Shown: piece by piece, positions 62,272 through 64,000 of the stretch
Numbering within the stretch: the stretch's first letter is position 1
Layout of the letters: every line of letters begins with the position of its first letter
Notes under the pieces: model-generated
Databases searched by the model: none
What the model was told of the DNA's origin: nothing
What the model saw: the letters and a program-made list of their open reading frames with translations, nothing else
NCBI RefSeq assembly: GCF_900094585.1
Contig: NZ_FMAG01000005.1
Coordinates: forward strand, 62,001 to 126,000
Length of the DNA stretch: 64,000 nucleotides
Direction of reading: 5' to 3'
DNA from: Martinezella multihospitum
GTDB taxonomy: Bacteria; Pseudomonadota; Alphaproteobacteria; Rhizobiales; Rhizobiaceae
Translations under genes and position numbers: made by a program

Positions 62272-63126
62272 ATGACGCTCGACCGCCGTCTCAATGCTTT
62301 CAGGCCTGATCTCGCAGAGGCTTCTCTCAAGGGCAAGGTCGAGGCCGAGCGCTTCGTCGAGGGCAGCAGCGCACGCATCACAGTACCGGTCATTGCGCTT
62401 CGGCCGAAGCCTGATCTTGCCTCGGGCATCGACACCGAGTTGCTAATGGGCGAAGAGGTGACGGTATTCGAACGCCGCGATGGCTGGTGCTGGGTCAAGG
62501 CTCTGGCCGACGGTTATGTCGGCTATCTCCCGGAGGCGGCAATCAAGGAAGGCGCAGCCGCGCCGACCCACGTCGTCGTCCCGCAGCGCACCTTCCTCTA
62601 TCCCGAGCCGGAGCTGCGCAAGCCGCATGCGGCGATCCTTTCCATGGGCAGCCTTGTCGGCGTTACCGGTACTGCAGAGGCGCGGGGCAATCACTATGTC
62701 GTCCTGGAGGACGGCACAGCCATCTTCGCCAAGCATGTCCAGCCGATCGGCGAAAACCGGGGCGGCGACTTCGTCGACGTCGCCTTGCGCTTTCTGGAGA
62801 CGCCCTATCTGTGGGGTGGCCGCTCAGGCCTCGGCATCGATTGCTCCGGCCTCGTGCAGTTGGCGCTGTCGATGACAGGCCGTGCCGCTCCGCGGGATAC
62901 CGACATGCAGGCCGCCGGCCTCGGCCAGCCGATCGAGCGCGAGGAGCTGAAGCGCGGCGATTTCGTCTTCTGGAAGGGTCATGTCGCAATCATGGAAGAT
63001 CCGGAAACCATCGTCCACGCCAACGGCCATACCATGACCGTCGCCCGCGAGAATTTCGACGCGGCCATCGAACGGATCGGTTGGCTCTATGAGCGGCCGA
63101 CGGGCTATCGCCGTTTCATCGACTGA
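62272..63126 (+). CDS. NlpC/P60 family peptidoglycan hydrolase
   Basis: The 284 aa protein has two SH3-like parts (about residues 20-130) and a C-terminal NlpC/P60 domain. Its catalytic Cys is in Ile-Asp-Cys-Ser-Gly-Leu-Val (about residue 205), with His in Gly-His-Val-Ala near 243 and His or polar third residue in Ala-Asn-Gly-His. It has no signal peptide with the ATG at 62272, which is unusual for a wall enzyme but common in rhizobial homologues of this type. The longer frame starts within the preceding regulator. Confidence 0.9.
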   Translation: MTLDRRLNAFRPDLAEASLKGKVEAERFVEGSSARITVPVIALRPKPDLASGIDTELLMGEEVTVFERRDGWCWVKALADGYVGYLPEAAIKEGAAAPTHVVVPQRTFLYPEPELRKPHAAILSMGSLVGVTGTAEARGNHYVVLEDGTAIFAKHVQPIGENRGGDFVDVALRFLETPYLWGGRSGLGIDCSGLVQLALSMTGRAAPRDTDMQAAGLGQPIEREELKRGDFVFWKGHVAIMEDPETIVHANGHTMTVARENFDAAIERIGWLYERPTGYRRFID

Positions 63127-63200
63127 TAGCGCTCCGGAACCGTCCTTTCTCTCGCTCGTTATCTTCCTGATCGAGATATCCTATCGAGAGGAGAAAACTC

Positions 63201-63440
63201 ATGCCCATTACGGCCATGGAAAAGACGGTGCGGGATATTCTGTTCGACAATCATCTGCGCAAAAGCGGCAAGATCGACAGGCTTCGTGAGCTGCGCAGCG
63301 AGGCTCGGGCTATCCAGCGCGCCGGCAGCGAAAGCTCGATGAGCGCCGATGACGGCCTTCAGGACGATTTGCGCGTGATTGAAAAGGCACTGCACGATCT
63401 GGATGCCGATGTCTCGCACAAGGGCGCCGCGACCTTGTAG
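63201..63440 (+). CDS. Small conserved charged protein of unknown function
   Basis: The 79 aa protein has a strong SD (GAGAGGAG) upstream. Its helices are rich in Arg/Leu/Asp (Leu-Arg-Glu-Leu-Arg-Ser-Glu-Ala-Arg) and no membrane or signal segment is present. It looks like a real small soluble protein. I do not recognise the family. Confidence 0.6.
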   Translation: MPITAMEKTVRDILFDNHLRKSGKIDRLRELRSEARAIQRAGSESSMSADDGLQDDLRVIEKALHDLDADVSHKGAATL

Positions 63441-63474
63441 CCGCGGCTGTTGTCGACGCTTATGGTGCCGATAG

Positions 63475-64000
63475 TTAAGGCGTGCGAGGGCGCGCGATCC
63501 AGATGCCGGCGACGATGACGATGCCGCCAAGCGCCTGCAGCAGCGTAACGTTTTCGCCGAACAGGAACCAGGCGAAAAGGGCGGCTGCGATCGACTCCAC
63601 GAAAATGACGAGCGAGGAGAAAACGGTCGGCAATCGTCCGAGCGCCACCGAAAGCAGGCCTTGTCCACCGGCGTGGCTGATGAGGCCGAGCGCCAGAAGC
63701 ACACCCCATCCCGAAATCGATTGCGGCAATATCCGCGGTTCAAAGAAAAAGGCGATGAAGAACAGGATCGTCGCAGTGATGACGCTCAATTCGAAGGTAA
63801 CGCGTGCTGCGTTTGTCCCGGGGCGAGCGGCACCGACTGCCAGAAAATAAAGGCCGAAGAAGGCGCCGGTGATGATGGCGAGAGCATCGCCGACGGCGCG
63901 GTCTGGATTGAACGCCAAGCTCTGGACTACCAGCGCCGTACCGCCGGCAAGGCAGACGAGAAGCCCGAGAAGCGTAGTGCGACCGACCCTTTGCCTCAGC
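63475..64000 (-). CDS. EamA family (drug/metabolite) transporter, C-terminal part (runs off right edge)
   Basis: The frame continues to the window edge; its last about 175 residues are visible. They include the C-terminal EamA repeat with about five helices and Gly-Gly-Ile-Val-Ile-Val-Ala-Gly-Ile near the end. A TTG at 63918 is only an internal codon, since the reading frame is open upstream to the right edge. Substrate unknown. Confidence 0.85.
   Translation of the reverse strand, partial: LRQRVGRTTLLGLLVCLAGGTALVVQSLAFNPDRAVGDALAIITGAFFGLYFLAVGAARPGTNAARVTFELSVITATILFFIAFFFEPRILPQSISGWGVLLALGLISHAGGQGLLSVALGRLPTVFSSLVIFVESIAAALFAWFLFGENVTLLQALGGIVIVAGIWIARPRTP

Overview
This is one 64 kb window of high-GC alphaproteobacterial DNA, almost certainly from the chromosome of a Rhizobium or close Rhizobiaceae relative. 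The support is an AttM/BlcC-type lactonase very like the Agrobacterium one, a rhizobial tad/cpa pilus locus, a YejABEF peptide transporter, and a short intergenic repeat of the type common in rhizobia. No phage, plasmid or transposase gene was seen. The only mobile-looking DNA is a 188 bp inverted-repeat element and two copies of a short intergenic repeat.

Layout. 1-1.6 kb: the 5' part of mepA, then an isochorismatase-fold enzyme divergent from a TetR regulator with two matched operators. 1.7-8.6 kb: yejABEF followed closely by a GhrA-type 2-hydroxyacid reductase. 8.8-13.5 kb: pncB (NAD salvage), a DUF1444 protein and a large MscS-type channel. 13.6-34.4 kb: an accessory-looking stretch with nine regulators of seven families (LacI, LysR x2, Rrf2, MarR, HxlR, XRE/MmyB, TetR x2). 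Most are paired with one to three small redox, hydrolytic or transport genes, usually divergently, and most pairs have a visible dyad or repeated operator between them. The enzymes include an old yellow enzyme, SDR and NmrA proteins, alpha/beta hydrolase, TauE exporter, thioredoxin-reductase-like flavoprotein, ABM monooxygenase, DUF1772 membrane protein, MFS exporter, AttM lactonase, methyltransferase and a PgaE-like FAD monooxygenase. This looks like an array of self-contained sensing and detoxification modules. A tRNA-Ser(GGA) gene lies at its right end.

34.7-47 kb: nucleoside uptake and catabolism. A BMP-type binding protein, a double ABC ATPase and two permeases lead into cdd, purine nucleoside phosphorylase, deoC and deoA. 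The convergent unit deoB-add-upp completes the pathway. Together these genes import nucleosides, deaminate them, release the bases by phosphorolysis and feed the pentose phosphates into central metabolism. A retropepsin-like membrane-anchored protease lies between the two units.

47-60 kb: a tad/cpa locus for Flp type IVb pili, with two TadE-like pseudopilins and a small secretin-N-domain protein on the minus strand, flp-cpaABCDEF-tadBC on the plus strand, a LysE-type exporter, and a TadD-like lipoprotein on the minus strand. 60-64 kb: leucyl aminopeptidase, the inverted-repeat element, a small MarR-like regulator, an NlpC/P60 hydrolase, a small conserved protein and the C-terminal part of an EamA transporter that runs off the right edge.

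No single locus can be called a new biological system from sequence alone. The least explained items are the LacI regulator with three operators controlling a 95-residue orphan, the array of regulator-enzyme pairs, and the polyketide-tailoring-like enzymes in it that have no synthase nearby.
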